A DNA stretch of 64,000 nt from Curtobacterium sp. BH-2-1-1 (GCF_001806325.1 NZ_CP017580.1:1984001-2048000); one strand, 5' to 3'; counted from the first letter of the stretch, positions 37,497-47,386 are shown. Numbers and translations: made by a program. Notes: generated by a model from the sequence alone, not told the origin.

Positions 37497-38123
37497 GTGC
37501 TGCTCGCGATCGACACCTCCGCCGGAACCTCGGTCGCCGTCGTCGACCTGGGCAGTGGGCGGGCCCTCGCGACCCGCAGCACCGAGGACAGCCGCCGCCA
37601 CGCCGAGGTCATCGGCCCGTTCCTCGCCGAGGTCCTCGACGAGGCCGGCATCACCCCCGCCGATGTCTCGGGCGTCATCGCCGGCATGGGGCCGGGGCCG
37701 TTCACCGGCCTGCGCGTCGGCATCGCCGCAGCCCGCACCTTCGCCGCTGCACGCGGCGTCCCCGTCCTCCCGCTGGTCAGCCACGACGCGGTCGCGGCCG
37801 ACCAGGACGGACCCGGTCCGTTCGTCGTCCTGACGGACGCGCGTCGGCGCGAGGTCTACTGGAGCGCCTACGACCAGACCGGCACGCGCGTCGCGGGTCC
37901 CGGACTCGCCAAGCCGGCGGACCTCGACGAGGCGATCCGCGCCTCCTGGCCCGACGCCGTGGGCTGGGACCGCGTGACGGCCCTGTCCATCCCGTCCTGG
38001 AGGCTCGGCGCGCTCGCCGCAGACCGGCTCACCTCCGGCGCGCCCTTCGCCGAGGACGCGCCCCTCTACCTCCGCGATCCGGACGTCACGATGCCGGGTG
38101 CGCCCAAGCGGGTGAAGCAGTGA
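37497..38123 (+). CDS. tsaB: tRNA threonylcarbamoyladenosine biosynthesis protein TsaB
   Basis: Catalytically inactive partner of TsaD in t6A synthesis. The 208 residues start MLLAIDTSAGTSVAVVD and contain SRRHAEVIGPFLAEVLDEAG and VIAGMGPGPFTGLRVGIAAAR, which are family signatures. GTG 37497 is set by the MLLAIDTS start and the -10 hexamer before it; the open frame runs further upstream. It overlaps rimI by four bases. Confidence 0.94.
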   Translation: MLLAIDTSAGTSVAVVDLGSGRALATRSTEDSRRHAEVIGPFLAEVLDEAGITPADVSGVIAGMGPGPFTGLRVGIAAARTFAAARGVPVLPLVSHDAVAADQDGPGPFVVLTDARRREVYWSAYDQTGTRVAGPGLAKPADLDEAIRASWPDAVGWDRVTALSIPSWRLGALAADRLTSGAPFAEDAPLYLRDPDVTMPGAPKRVKQ

Positions 38124-38671
38124 CGCTGCCCGACGGGCTGCGCCTGCGGCGCGCCCACCCGCAGGACCTCGACGACGTGATGTGGCTGGAGCACGCGTCG
38201 TTCCCGACCGATGCCTGGTCGGCGTCGCAGATGTCCGGCGAGCTGTACTCGCCGCACGGGTACTACGTCGTCGTCGAGACGACCGAGGGTGGGGCGCCGA
38301 CGATCGTCGGGTACGCCGGGCTCTCCTCGTTGGCGGGCAACCCCGTGGCGGACATCCAGACGATCGCAGTCGCGGCGGACCAGCGGGGGAAGGGCCTCGG
38401 TCGGGTGCTCTTCACCGAGCTCCTCGACGAGGCACGGCGGCGTGGCGTGCACGAGGTCTTCCTCGAGGTGCGCGCCGACAACCCCGTGGCTCAGGCGATG
38501 TACACGGCGTTCGGGTTCGAGCGGATCGCCGTCCGCCCCCGCTACTACCAGCCCGACGGTGTGGACGCGTGGGTGATGCGGGCGGAGCTCGCGACGGCTC
38601 CCAGCGTCGGGCCGTCCGGCGTCGGCCCGTCCGGCGTCGGCCCCATCGGACAGGAGGCCCTCGATGGCTGA
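38120..38671 (+). CDS. rimI: Ribosomal-protein-S18-alanine-type N-acetyltransferase
   Basis: GNAT acetyltransferase. Acetyl-CoA binding motif [19 protein letters not shown] is intact, with [21 protein letters not shown] after it. The 183-residue length includes a C-terminal tail with a short repeat [16 protein letters not shown], absent from most RimI. In this gene order (tsaB-rimI-tsaD) it is annotated RimI; the true substrate may be wider. GTG start overlapping tsaB; it overlaps tsaD by eight bases. Confidence 0.9.
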   Translation: MTLPDGLRLRRAHPQDLDDVMWLEHASFPTDAWSASQMSGELYSPHGYYVVVETTEGGAPTIVGYAGLSSLAGNPVADIQTIAVAADQRGKGLGRVLFTELLDEARRRGVHEVFLEVRADNPVAQAMYTAFGFERIAVRPRYYQPDGVDAWVMRAELATAPSVGPSGVGPSGVGPIGQEALDG

Positions 38672-39713
38672 ACCACTCGTGCTCGGCATCGAGACGAGCT
38701 GCGACGAGACCGGTGTCGGGATCGTGCGCGGCAACACCCTGCTCGCGAACGTCATCGCGTCGAGCATGGAGGAGCACGCGCGGTACGGCGGGGTCGTCCC
38801 CGAGGTCGCCGCACGGGCCCACCTCGAGGCGATGACCCCGACGCTGACTGCTGCGCTCGAACAGGCCGGCGTCACCCTCGACGAGCTCGACGCCGTGGCG
38901 GTGACCGCCGGGCCGGGCCTCGCCGGGGCGCTCATGGTCGGGGTCGGCGCTGCGAAGGCCCTCGCGGTGGCGACGGGCAAGCCGTTGTACGGCGTGAACC
39001 ACCTGGTCGGGCACGTCGGCGCCGACGTCCTCCGGTCGGACGGGTCCGAGATCGACCTGCCGACGGTGGCGCTCCTGGTGTCCGGCGGGCACACGTCGCT
39101 GCTGCTCGTGGAGGACCTCGTCGGCGACGTGAAACTGCTCGGCGAGACGATCGACGACGCCGCGGGCGAGGCGTTCGACAAGGTCGCGCGGCTCCTGGGG
39201 CTGCCGTACCCCGGCGGCCCGCAGATCGACAAGGCCGCGGCGGACGGCGACCCCACCGCGATCCGTTTCCCCCGCGGCTTGACGCTGCCGAAGGACATGG
39301 CCGCGCACCGCTACGACTTCTCCTTCTCCGGACTGAAGACCGCCGTCGCCCGGTGGGTCGAGCGCTGCCGTGACGAGGGGCGCGAGGTCCCCGTGGCCGA
39401 CGTCGCCGCCAGCTTCCGCGAGGCCGTGGTCGACGTGCTCCTGACGAAGGCGCTGCGTGCGTGCGAGGACACCGGCGTGCACCGGCTCCTGCTCGGAGGC
39501 GGCGTCGTGGCGAACGCCCGGCTGCGGGCCGTCGCCGAGGAGCGCTGTGCTGCGGCCGGTGTCGAGCTCCGCATCCCGCCGTTCGACCTCTGCACGGACA
39601 ACGGGGCGATGATCGCGGCGATCGGCGCCCGGCTCGTCGCCGAGGGGCACGCGCCGAGCGACCTCGGGATCGCGGCGGACTCGACGCTGCCGGTGACGAC
39701 CGTCCAGGTCTGA
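38664..39713 (+). CDS. tsaD: tRNA N6-adenosine threonylcarbamoyltransferase
   Basis: Catalytic subunit that transfers the threonylcarbamoyl group to A37. The 349 residues have [15 protein letters not shown], the metal-binding histidines in [27 protein letters not shown] and the ASKHA-fold [12 protein letters not shown] and [10 protein letters not shown]. The HxEGH motif reads HLVGH, so the middle glutamate is replaced while both histidines stay. Last gene of the tsa cluster. Confidence 0.97.
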   Translation: MAEPLVLGIETSCDETGVGIVRGNTLLANVIASSMEEHARYGGVVPEVAARAHLEAMTPTLTAALEQAGVTLDELDAVAVTAGPGLAGALMVGVGAAKALAVATGKPLYGVNHLVGHVGADVLRSDGSEIDLPTVALLVSGGHTSLLLVEDLVGDVKLLGETIDDAAGEAFDKVARLLGLPYPGGPQIDKAAADGDPTAIRFPRGLTLPKDMAAHRYDFSFSGLKTAVARWVERCRDEGREVPVADVAASFREAVVDVLLTKALRACEDTGVHRLLLGGGVVANARLRAVAEERCAAAGVELRIPPFDLCTDNGAMIAAIGARLVAEGHAPSDLGIAADSTLPVTTVQV

Positions 39714-39836
39714 CGCTCGCGGGCCGACGCCGTTCCGCGTCCGGTCTGCGCCGTGCTCGCGTCCGGCCCGCAGGGGAGTGTCTGTGGGAGGATTCACATG
39801 AGGCGCCGACGACCGTGGCGCCGAGAGGGGTGGACG

Positions 39837-40559
39837 GTGTCCGATCAGAACCAGTGGCCGAAGCCGGGCGAGACGCCGGACAGCAACGCATCGTCGGTGC
39901 CGTCGAGTGCGGCCCAGCCCGAGTCCGGGCAGCCGCAGCAGTACGGCGCGTCCGCTCCCGAGGCACCGTCGGCAGCGCCGAACGACCCGTGGGGGCAGTC
40001 CGGACAGCAGGCGCACCCGGGCTACGGCGCCCCGCAGGGTTCGAACCCCTACGCCGCACCGCAGAACCCGTACGCGGCGCCGCAGCAGCCGCAGAACCCG
40101 TACGCCGCGCAGCAGCCGCAGAACCCCTACGGCGCTCCGCAGCAGCAGAACCCGTACGCCGCGCCGCAGAACCCGTACGCGGCCCCCGGCCAGCAGCACC
40201 CGTACGCCGCCCCGGGCCAGCAGAACCCCTACGCGGCCGCGGGCTACCAGCCCTACGCGCAGCGTCCGAAGACCAACACGCTGGCGATCCTGTCCATCGT
40301 GTTCGGCCTCGGGGCCATCCCGCTGTTCTTCATGGCGATCCTGCTGGGTCCCGCCGGCGCGATCCTCGGCCACCTCGCCCTCGGCCGCATCAAGCAGACC
40401 GGTGAGAGCGGGCGCGCTCTGGCGCTCACCGGTGTCATCGCCGGCTGGGTGATGACCGGTGTGTGGATCCTCTGGATCATCGGGCTGTTCGCGTTCGCCT
40501 CGATGGGGAGCTCGTACTCGAACTACGACGACTACGGGTCCGGCGCCTTCATCGGCTGA
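39837..40559 (+). CDS. DUF4190-type membrane protein with NPYAAP repeats
   Basis: A 240-residue protein of unknown role. Residues 1-65 are polar (Gln/Pro/Ser). Residues 70-135 hold about eight copies of a Pro-Tyr repeat (NPYAAPQ, NPYGAPQ, HPYAAPG and variants). Then come two membrane segments (about 147-182 and 195-222) with the DUF4190-like GHLALGRIKQTGESGRALALTG between them. A short Ser/Tyr/Asp tail ends it. GTG start after GAGAGGGG. The repeat domain is probably a disordered cytoplasmic or surface tether; many actinobacterial DUF4190 proteins have one. Confidence 0.85.
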   Translation: MSDQNQWPKPGETPDSNASSVPSSAAQPESGQPQQYGASAPEAPSAAPNDPWGQSGQQAHPGYGAPQGSNPYAAPQNPYAAPQQPQNPYAAQQPQNPYGAPQQQNPYAAPQNPYAAPGQQHPYAAPGQQNPYAAAGYQPYAQRPKTNTLAILSIVFGLGAIPLFFMAILLGPAGAILGHLALGRIKQTGESGRALALTGVIAGWVMTGVWILWIIGLFAFASMGSSYSNYDDYGSGAFIG

Positions 40560-40581
40560 CCAGGACCCCGGCGACCCGCTC

Positions 40582-40641
40582 GCACAACGAGGGTCACCCC
40601 GAACCACGGATCGCCGCGGTTCGGGGTGACTTTCGTTGTGC
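40582..40641. terminator. Bidirectional 24-bp hairpin between convergent genes
   Basis: 40582-40605 pairs with 40618-40641, with only two G-U-type pairs, around a 12-base loop. The inner part GAACC-loop-GGTTC matches the glmM terminator at 29952. It can end both the DUF4190 gene and the methyltransferase gene. Confidence 0.8.
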
Positions 40642-40684
40642 AGAGCGCGAGCGCGCCCGCGCGCCCGCGCCGCCGCCCCGCGGC

Positions 40685-41887
40685 CTAGCCGGCCACGTCC
40701 CCCAGCCGCTCGCACAGGATCGCGGTGTGCCGTCCCTCCAGGCGGGTGAGCACGAGCGTGACGCGCCCCCGTCCGCGCAACCGCAACCGCTTCCGGAACT
40801 GCGCCGGGTCCACGTCGACGCCGCGCTTCTTGATCTCGACGGTCCCGATGTCCTCCGCCGCGAGCCGCGCGGCGAGCTGCTTCACGTCGAGCGGCATCGT
40901 GTCGAGCACCCGGAAGCCCTGCGCGAACGGTGTCGTGACGGCCCGGTCCGAGGTGACGTACGCGATGCCGTCGGAGAGCATCCGGCCGTCGAGCGACCGG
41001 GCGAGGTCGCCGATGAGCCGCGCACGGATGACCGCCCCGTCCGGCTCGTACAGGTACGCGCCGAGCGCGCCGACCTCGACGTCCGCGGCGTCGGCGTCGC
41101 CCGTGAGCTCAGCGATCCCGTGCGCCCCGATGACGGTCGCGGCACGGCGGACACCGGGGCGGGCGAGGGGGCCGAACCAGAGGGCGAGCTCGACGACCTC
41201 GCGGTCCACGGAGGTCCACTGCGCCTCGGCCGTGTCCGGGATGAGGTCGCGGTCGACGCCCGGCCCGAGCTTCACGCCCGTCGGGGTGGTCGTGGCGGCA
41301 GCGAACACGGTGTCGAGCGAGGGGGACCAGTCGTCCGGGTCGGCGAGGCGCTTCGTGTTCGCGTGGCCGGAGGTCCGGCGCGCCGGGTCCATCCAGACCC
41401 CGTCGACGCGGGACAGGTCGAACGAAGCGGCGTCGCCGAGCTCCACCCGGGCGGAGTCCCAGAGCGAGAGGTTGTGCGTCGCGACGGCCGCGGTGACCTC
41501 GTCACGGTCGACCGCGGTGACCTCGAGGTCGAGCGCCGCCATCGCCATCGCATCCCCGCCGATGCCGCACCCGAGGTCGGCGACCCGGGTGAGCCCCGCG
41601 GCGGCGAAGCGTCCGGCGTGCTGGGCGGCGACCTGCAGCCGGGTCGCCTGCTCGAGGCCGGCCTCGGTGAAGAGCATGCGGGAGGCGAAGTCCCCGAACT
41701 TCCCACGGGCCTTCTGCCGGAGCTTCGCCTGCGTCAGGACCGCCGCGACGAGGCCCGGATCGTGTCCTTCGGAGCGCAGTCGTGAGACGACCCGGACGAT
41801 CTCACCACCGTCGGACACGGCCGGGGTACGGTCGAGCAGGGCCATCCCCTCGGGGGTCAGCAACTGGGCGAGATCGGCGGCTTCCAC
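40685..41887 (-). CDS. Class I SAM-dependent methyltransferase with THUMP-like C-terminal domain
   Basis: A 400-residue protein. Motif I of the Rossmann methyltransferase fold is VADLGCGIGGDAMAMA near residue 110, followed by VTAVDRDEVTAAVA, and VDGVWMDPARRTSG holds the catalytic-type DPAR. The C-terminal 90 residues (VEIKKRGVDVDPAQFRKRLRL) match the THUMP-like domain found in this actinobacterial family. The substrate is probably RNA but unproven. GTG 41887 is chosen because GGGAGG lies upstream; further codons up to 41953 would run into the CIRCE site. Confidence 0.82.
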   Translation of the reverse strand: MEAADLAQLLTPEGMALLDRTPAVSDGGEIVRVVSRLRSEGHDPGLVAAVLTQAKLRQKARGKFGDFASRMLFTEAGLEQATRLQVAAQHAGRFAAAGLTRVADLGCGIGGDAMAMAALDLEVTAVDRDEVTAAVATHNLSLWDSARVELGDAASFDLSRVDGVWMDPARRTSGHANTKRLADPDDWSPSLDTVFAAATTTPTGVKLGPGVDRDLIPDTAEAQWTSVDREVVELALWFGPLARPGVRRAATVIGAHGIAELTGDADAADVEVGALGAYLYEPDGAVIRARLIGDLARSLDGRMLSDGIAYVTSDRAVTTPFAQGFRVLDTMPLDVKQLAARLAAEDIGTVEIKKRGVDVDPAQFRKRLRLRGRGRVTLVLTRLEGRHTAILCERLGDVAG

Positions 41888-41926
41888 CCGACGATCCTCC
41901 CAGGTCGCCGAGAGCCCGGTCGGACG

Positions 41927-41953
41927 TTGGCACTCGGATTGACCGAGTGCCAA
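41927..41953. promoter_or_regulatory. CIRCE operator 1 (HrcA site)
   Basis: TTGGCACTC, nine bases, GAGTGCCAA: a perfect CIRCE inverted repeat. Its spacer and right arm overlap the -35 of the groES promoter, so bound HrcA would block RNA polymerase. Confidence 0.92.
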
Positions 41954-41967
41954 CGACGCCCTAGAGT
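41939..41967 (+). promoter_or_regulatory. groES promoter
   Basis: TTGACC (41939-41944) and TAGAGT (41962-41967) are 17 bases apart. The -35 is within CIRCE 1 and the start site is expected at the edge of CIRCE 2. Confidence 0.8.
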
Positions 41968-41975
41968 TGGGGCGG

Positions 41976-42002
41976 TTGGCACTCTCCTGTGCGTAGTGCC
42001 AA
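41976..42002. promoter_or_regulatory. CIRCE operator 2 (HrcA site)
   Basis: TTGGCACTC, nine bases, TAGTGCCAA: one mismatch from perfect. It covers the expected transcription start, 49 bases after CIRCE 1. Confidence 0.85.
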
Positions 42003-42050
42003 CACGGTTTTCATCTGTACCGAGTCAGTACCGAGAAAGAAGAGGTCACC

Positions 42051-42347
42051 GTGGCCGTCAGCATCAAGCCGCTCGAGGATCGCATCGTCATCCGCCAGGT
42101 CGAGGCGGAGCAGACCACCGCTTCCGGTCTGGTCATCCCGGACACCGCGAAGGAGAAGCCCCAGGAGGGCGAGGTCGTCGCCGTGGGCCCGGGTCGTATC
42201 GACGACAACGGCAACCGCGTCCCGCTGGACGTCGCCGTGGGTGACAAGGTCATCTACTCGAAGTACGGCGGCACCGAGGTCAAGTACTCGGGCGAGGACC
42301 TCCTCGTCCTCTCGGCGCGCGATGTCCTCGCGGTCATCGTGCACTGA
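42051..42347 (+). CDS. groES: Co-chaperonin GroES (Hsp10)
   Basis: Heptameric lid for GroEL. The 98 residues start [21 protein letters not shown]; the mobile loop is [19 protein letters not shown] and the end is [18 protein letters not shown] start after AAGAAGAGG. Controlled by two CIRCE operators and a strong promoter. No groEL follows: a terminator and a permease gene come next, so groEL must be elsewhere. Confidence 0.98.
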   Translation: MAVSIKPLEDRIVIRQVEAEQTTASGLVIPDTAKEKPQEGEVVAVGPGRIDDNGNRVPLDVAVGDKVIYSKYGGTEVKYSGEDLLVLSARDVLAVIVH

Positions 42348-42363
42348 GTCCAGTACACATCGC

Positions 42364-42399
42364 GAACGCCCCGTTCGGCTCCGGCCGGGCGGGGCGTTC
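42364..42399 (+). terminator. Terminator after groES
   Basis: GAACGCCCCG (42364-42373) pairs with CGGGGCGTTC (42390-42399), 16 bases after the groES stop, so groES is monocistronic. Confidence 0.8.
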
Positions 42400-42426
42400 T
42401 CGCGTTCCGCGCCGGGTCGGCGGGTC

Positions 42427-42448
42427 CAGGAGGCGCGGCTCGGCCCCG
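42427..42448 (+). repeat. Dispersed GGAGGCGCGG repeat, copy 6
   Basis: Exact consensus CAGGAGGCGCGG, CT, CGGCCCCG, between the groES terminator and the rarD-like gene. Confidence 0.7.
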
Positions 42449-42467
42449 CGCCGTCGGTGCCCGTTCC

Positions 42468-42473
42468 TAGGAT
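42468..42473 (+). promoter_or_regulatory. -10 hexamer TAGGAT, leaderless start of rarD-like gene
   Basis: TAGGAT ends six bases before the GTG at 42480. Confidence 0.55.
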
Positions 42474-42479
42474 GGTTCC

Positions 42480-43442
42480 GTGAGTGAACCGTCCCCGGCG
42501 CGCCCGGCCCGCAGCGAGGCATCCGTCGGCGTCGTGCAGGCGATCATCGCGTACGGGCTGTGGGGACTCATGCCGCTGCTCTTCGCGGCGATGGCCCCCG
42601 CCGGCGCGTTCGAGATCGTCGCCTGGCGGATCGTCTTCGGGCTGGTGTTCTGCGCGATCGCGATCGCCGTCACCCGCTCCTGGCTCCGGACCCGCACCCT
42701 GATGGCCCAGCGTCGGGTGATGCTCGTGATGGGCCTCGCGGCCGTGCTCATCCTGGTGAACTGGACCGTGTACGTCGCGGCGACGACCACGGGCCACACG
42801 GTCGAGGCGGCGCTCGGGTACTTCATCAACCCGCTCGTGACGATCGCGCTCGGTGTCGTGGTGCTCCGCGAACGCCTGCGTCCGCTGCAGTGGACCGCCG
42901 TCGGCATCAGCATCGTGGCCGTCGTCGTGATCGCGGTGGGCTACGGACAGATGCCGTGGATCTCCCTCGTGCTGGCGTTCTCGTTCGGCCTGTACGGGCT
43001 CGTGAAGAAGCGGGTCGGTGGAACGGTGGACGCCCTGAGCGGCCTGACGATCGAGACCGTGTGGCTGCTGCCGATCGCCGTGGTCGCCCTCGTGGTGCTC
43101 GGCGCGACCGGCCTCGGCGGCGGGGTGACGTTCACGAGCGAGGGCTGGGTGCACGTCCTCGTGACAGTGCTGACCGGGCCCGCGACGGCCGTGCCGCTGC
43201 TGCTGTTCGCGTCGTCCGCCCGTCGGGTGAGCCTGTCCACGCTCGGGCTGACGCAGTACCTCGCGCCGGTGATGCAGCTGCTCGTCGGGGTGGTCGTGCA
43301 GCACGAGCCCATGTCGGGTGCCCGGTGGTTCGGCTTCGGGATCGTCTGGCTCGCCCTGGTCATCCTGACGGCCGACTCGTTCCTGGCCGCTCGGGCATCG
43401 CGGCGCCGGGCGGTAGCGCCCACCGCGGCCGAGCCGGTCTGA
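42480..43442 (+). CDS. rarD: EamA-family transporter, RarD type
   Basis: A 320-residue membrane protein with about ten hydrophobic helices in two EamA repeats. YGLWGLMPLLFAAMAPAG near the start and EIVAWRIVFGLVFC are typical of RarD; GQMPWISLVLAFSFGLYGLVKK and TGPATAVPLLLFASSARR match its second half. RarD proteins are usually described as drug/metabolite transporters of unknown substrate. It ends with a short basic tail. Single gene with its own leaderless promoter. Confidence 0.9.
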   Translation: MSEPSPARPARSEASVGVVQAIIAYGLWGLMPLLFAAMAPAGAFEIVAWRIVFGLVFCAIAIAVTRSWLRTRTLMAQRRVMLVMGLAAVLILVNWTVYVAATTTGHTVEAALGYFINPLVTIALGVVVLRERLRPLQWTAVGISIVAVVVIAVGYGQMPWISLVLAFSFGLYGLVKKRVGGTVDALSGLTIETVWLLPIAVVALVVLGATGLGGGVTFTSEGWVHVLVTVLTGPATAVPLLLFASSARRVSLSTLGLTQYLAPVMQLLVGVVVQHEPMSGARWFGFGIVWLALVILTADSFLAARASRRRAVAPTAAEPV

Positions 43443-43443
43443 C

Positions 43444-43465
43444 GGGGCCGAGCCGCGCCTCCAGG
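43444..43465 (-). repeat. Dispersed GGAGGCGCGG repeat, copy 7 (minus orientation)
   Basis: On the minus strand it is an exact consensus copy (CTGGAGGCGCGG, CT, CGGCCCCG). It starts one base after the rarD-like stop. Confidence 0.7.
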
Positions 43466-43504
43466 GCCCGTGTCCTGTCCGCCTGCCTGTCCGCCCGTCA
43501 GGCC

Positions 43505-43618
43505 CCGAGTCTCGGCCCGGCGGACAGTTTCGCGCCGTGTCCGCCACGGAACTGTCCGCGCAGCCGAGTCTCGGCCCGCCGCCGCCGGCCCGCCGCCGCC
43601 GGCCCGCCGCCGCCGCCG
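43505..43618. repeat. Short repeats and GCC-rich tandem array between convergent genes
   Basis: CCGAGTCTCGGCCCG occurs at 43505-43519 and 43564-43578. CGGACAGTT/AACTGTCCG is an inverted pair (43521-43529, 43550-43558). From about 43573 a 14-base unit GGCCCGCCGCCGCC is repeated three times. No coding frame with a plausible start is seen. Confidence 0.6.
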
Positions 43619-43623
43619 CACGC

Positions 43624-43658
43624 GACAGCGCCCCGCGGCCGGGCCGCGAGGCGCTGTC
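43624..43658 (-). terminator. Terminator of the liv binding-protein gene
   Basis: GACAGCGCC (43624-43632) and GGCGCTGTC (43650-43658) pair, with an inner CGCGGCC/GGCCGCG stem, 16 bases beyond the stop of the minus-strand gene. Confidence 0.75.
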
Positions 43659-43674
43659 GATCTGGTGCTGCCGA

Positions 43675-45008
43675 CTACTTCTTGACCGAGCCCTGGATCG
43701 CGCTCTGGTAGACGGGCTTGTTGTCGCCGTCGAACTTGTAGATGCCGATGTAGGCGCTCGACGGGTCGTTGTTGTCGTCGAACGGACCGATGCCCGACGG
43801 ACCCGTGTAGTGGATGTCCTCACCCTTGTCGAGCAGGGCGACGCAGTTCTTGAACGTCGAGCACTCCGTGCCGCCGTCGGCACCGGACACCGCGGCCATG
43901 TTGGCCTGGATGGTGCCGGAGTCCGTGCCCTTGCCCTTCACCGCGGCCAGGGCGGCGAGGACGGTGGCGTCGTACGACTCGGCCGCGTACGAGTAGTCGG
44001 CGAGGTCCTTGCCCGACGACTTCTTGTAGTAGGCGGAGAGCTGGGCCTTGAACTCGTCCTTCGGTGAGGCACCGGGGATGGTGCCCTGCGCGCCGGTGAG
44101 CGTGCCCTTGTCGAAGTCCTTCGAGTAGTCGGCGGTGTTGCCGTCGGACATGTAGATCTTCGACATGTCGGCGTCCTGCGACTTCAGCTCCGGGATGATC
44201 GACTTCGTCTCGTCGAAGGCCAGGACGACGATGGCGTCCGGCTTCGTGGCGAGCGCCGCGGTCACCTCGGAGGAGAAGGTCGTCTGGCCGGGCGGGAACT
44301 CCTGGCCCTTGCCCTTGCCGCCGTAGACGACGGATCCGCCCGAGTCCTCGATCGCCTTCTGCACGGTGTTGCGGAGGCCGGTGCCGTAGGTGTCGTTGAA
44401 GACGAGGAACGCGACCTTGGCGTTGCCGTCACCCGTGACGAGCTGGCCGAGCGCCGAACCCTGCACCGAGTCCGGCGGAGCGGTCCGGTAGTAGTACGAC
44501 GAGTAGCCGGACAGGTCCGACGCGGTGTTCGCGGGGAGATCTCCACGATGCAGTTGCTCGTGAGCTGGTCGATGACGTTGAGCGTGACGCTGGAGGACTC
44601 GGCGCCGATCGCGACCGGGACCTTCGCGTTCACGAGCTTCGTCGCCGCGGAGCTCGACACCGTCATGTCGTTGCTGTCACCGGAGTCGGTGGCGGGGTCG
44701 ATGGTGACGTCCTTGTCGAGCACACCGCCGGCCGCGTTGATGTCCTGCACCGCGAGTCCCACACCGGACTCCGCGGGCGGGTTCAGGTAGGCGAGCGAAC
44801 CGGTGAGCGGGAGGATCGTGCCGATCTTCAGCGCGTCGGTGCCCGGGGTGTCGGGGGCCTTGCAGCTCGCGGCGGGGTCCTTCTTCGCGCCTCCCGACGC
44901 GGAGGAGGACGGTGAGGTGCCGCCGCTGGTGGTGGAACAGGCGGCGAGGAGGAGCGCCGCCGCTCCTGCCACTGCCAGTGCCGTGGTGGCACGGGTGGTT
45001 CTGATCAT
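43675..45008 (-). pseudogene. Branched-chain-amino-acid-type ABC substrate-binding lipoprotein, frameshifted
   Basis: Periplasmic-binding-protein family I (LivK-like). ATG 45008 gives a lipoprotein signal (AGAAALLLAAC with lipobox LAAC), then KIGTILPLTGSLAYLNPP. The frame breaks at a G-run (44533-44536, a C-run on the coding strand). One extra base there would join EIS to PANTASDLSGYSSYYYRTAPP and give 444 residues ending in IQGSVKK. The two halves lie in different frames and everything else is intact. It is either a sequencing or assembly error, a phase-variable run, or a recent pseudogene. The matching permease and ATPase genes are at 47484-51610. Confidence 0.85.
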
Positions 45009-45077
45009 CCGTGGAGCCCTTTCTCTGCGCGGAACCTCAGGTCCCGCTGGGGATGTGAGAGAACGTAGGGTCACGGT

Positions 45078-45131
45078 GTTTCAGCCGCGTGACGGGGCGG
45101 TACGCAAAGTGTTTCGTTACCCAGCCGTGAC
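45078..45131 (-). promoter_or_regulatory. Candidate GlnR (nitrogen regulator) boxes before the liv binding-protein gene
   Basis: On the minus strand GTCAC-N6-GAAAC (45093-45078) matches a GlnR a/b box pair exactly, and GTCAC-N6-GTAAC (45131-45116), directly followed by GAAAC, is a near match 38 bases further up. They end 70 bases before the start codon. The assignment is by motif only. Confidence 0.5.
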
Positions 45132-45241
45132 GCGAGGTCTGCGGAAACCCGCGGGTCTCGAGCCCATGGCCCGGGCGCGGTCGACCGGACCCGCGCAGTC
45201 CGGACAGGGACGCCGGCCGCCCGGGTGGGGGCTGGCCGGAG

Positions 45242-45625
45242 TCAGGCGTCGAGCTCGGCCTGGGACCGGAGGACGCAGAACTCGTTCCCCTCGGGATCGG
45301 CGAACACCACCCAGCCGCCGCTCGCCGTGCGTCGGTCGGCCAGTTCGAGCGCACCGATGCCCCGCAGCCGCACGACCTCTTCGTCGCGGGTCCGGTCGGT
45401 CGGCCGCAGGTCGAAGTGGATGCGGTTCTTCACGGCCTTCGCTTCCGGCACCTCGATGAAGAGCACGTGGTGCGACCCGTCGGGAGCGACGATCATGCAC
45501 TCCTCGTGCCCGGGCGCGTTCGGGTCGTCGGCGACGTCGACGTAGCCGAGGACCTGCTTCCACCACTCGGAGAGCGTGTAGGCATCACGGCAGTCGATCG
45601 AGGTGTGGGACACGGCGCTGACCAT
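45242..45625 (-). CDS. VOC-family (glyoxalase-like) protein
   Basis: A 127-residue single-module-pair protein of the vicinal-oxygen-chelate fold. It starts with HTSIDCRDAYTLSEWWKQVLGY, and the second half has HFDLRPTDRTRDEEVVRL and WVVFADPEGNEFCVLRS, typical of the small actinobacterial VOC group. Its histidine and glutamate metal-ligand positions are present. Specific activity unknown. A -10 hexamer lies six bases before the ATG. Confidence 0.85.
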   Translation of the reverse strand: MVSAVSHTSIDCRDAYTLSEWWKQVLGYVDVADDPNAPGHEECMIVAPDGSHHVLFIEVPEAKAVKNRIHFDLRPTDRTRDEEVVRLRGIGALELADRRTASGGWVVFADPEGNEFCVLRSQAELDA

Positions 45626-45631
45626 GCCGCG

Positions 45632-45637
45632 ACCCTA
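45632..45637 (-). promoter_or_regulatory. -10 hexamer TAGGGT, leaderless start of VOC gene
   Basis: Minus-strand TAGGGT is followed by six bases and the ATG at 45625. Confidence 0.5.
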
Positions 45638-45651
45638 CTGCCGACCGACGA

Positions 45652-45688
45652 CGAACGCCCCCGCTCCGTCCGGGAGCAGGGGCGTTCG
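45652..45688 (-). terminator. Terminator of guaB
   Basis: CGAACGCCCC with GCTCC pairs with GGAGC and GGGGCGTTCG around GTCC, with one bulge on each side; it lies 16 bases beyond the guaB stop. Confidence 0.75.
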
Positions 45689-45703
45689 AGGGTGCTGGTC
45701 GGG

Positions 45704-47386
<1,683 letters not shown>

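Noticed and set aside
40040..40245. DNA repeats in the NPYAAP gene as a CRISPR or satellite
   Set aside because: They are in frame and encode a regular Pro-Tyr protein repeat.
43573..43618. GCC-rich repeats as a CRISPR array
   Set aside because: Units are 14 bases without spacers and no cas genes are present.
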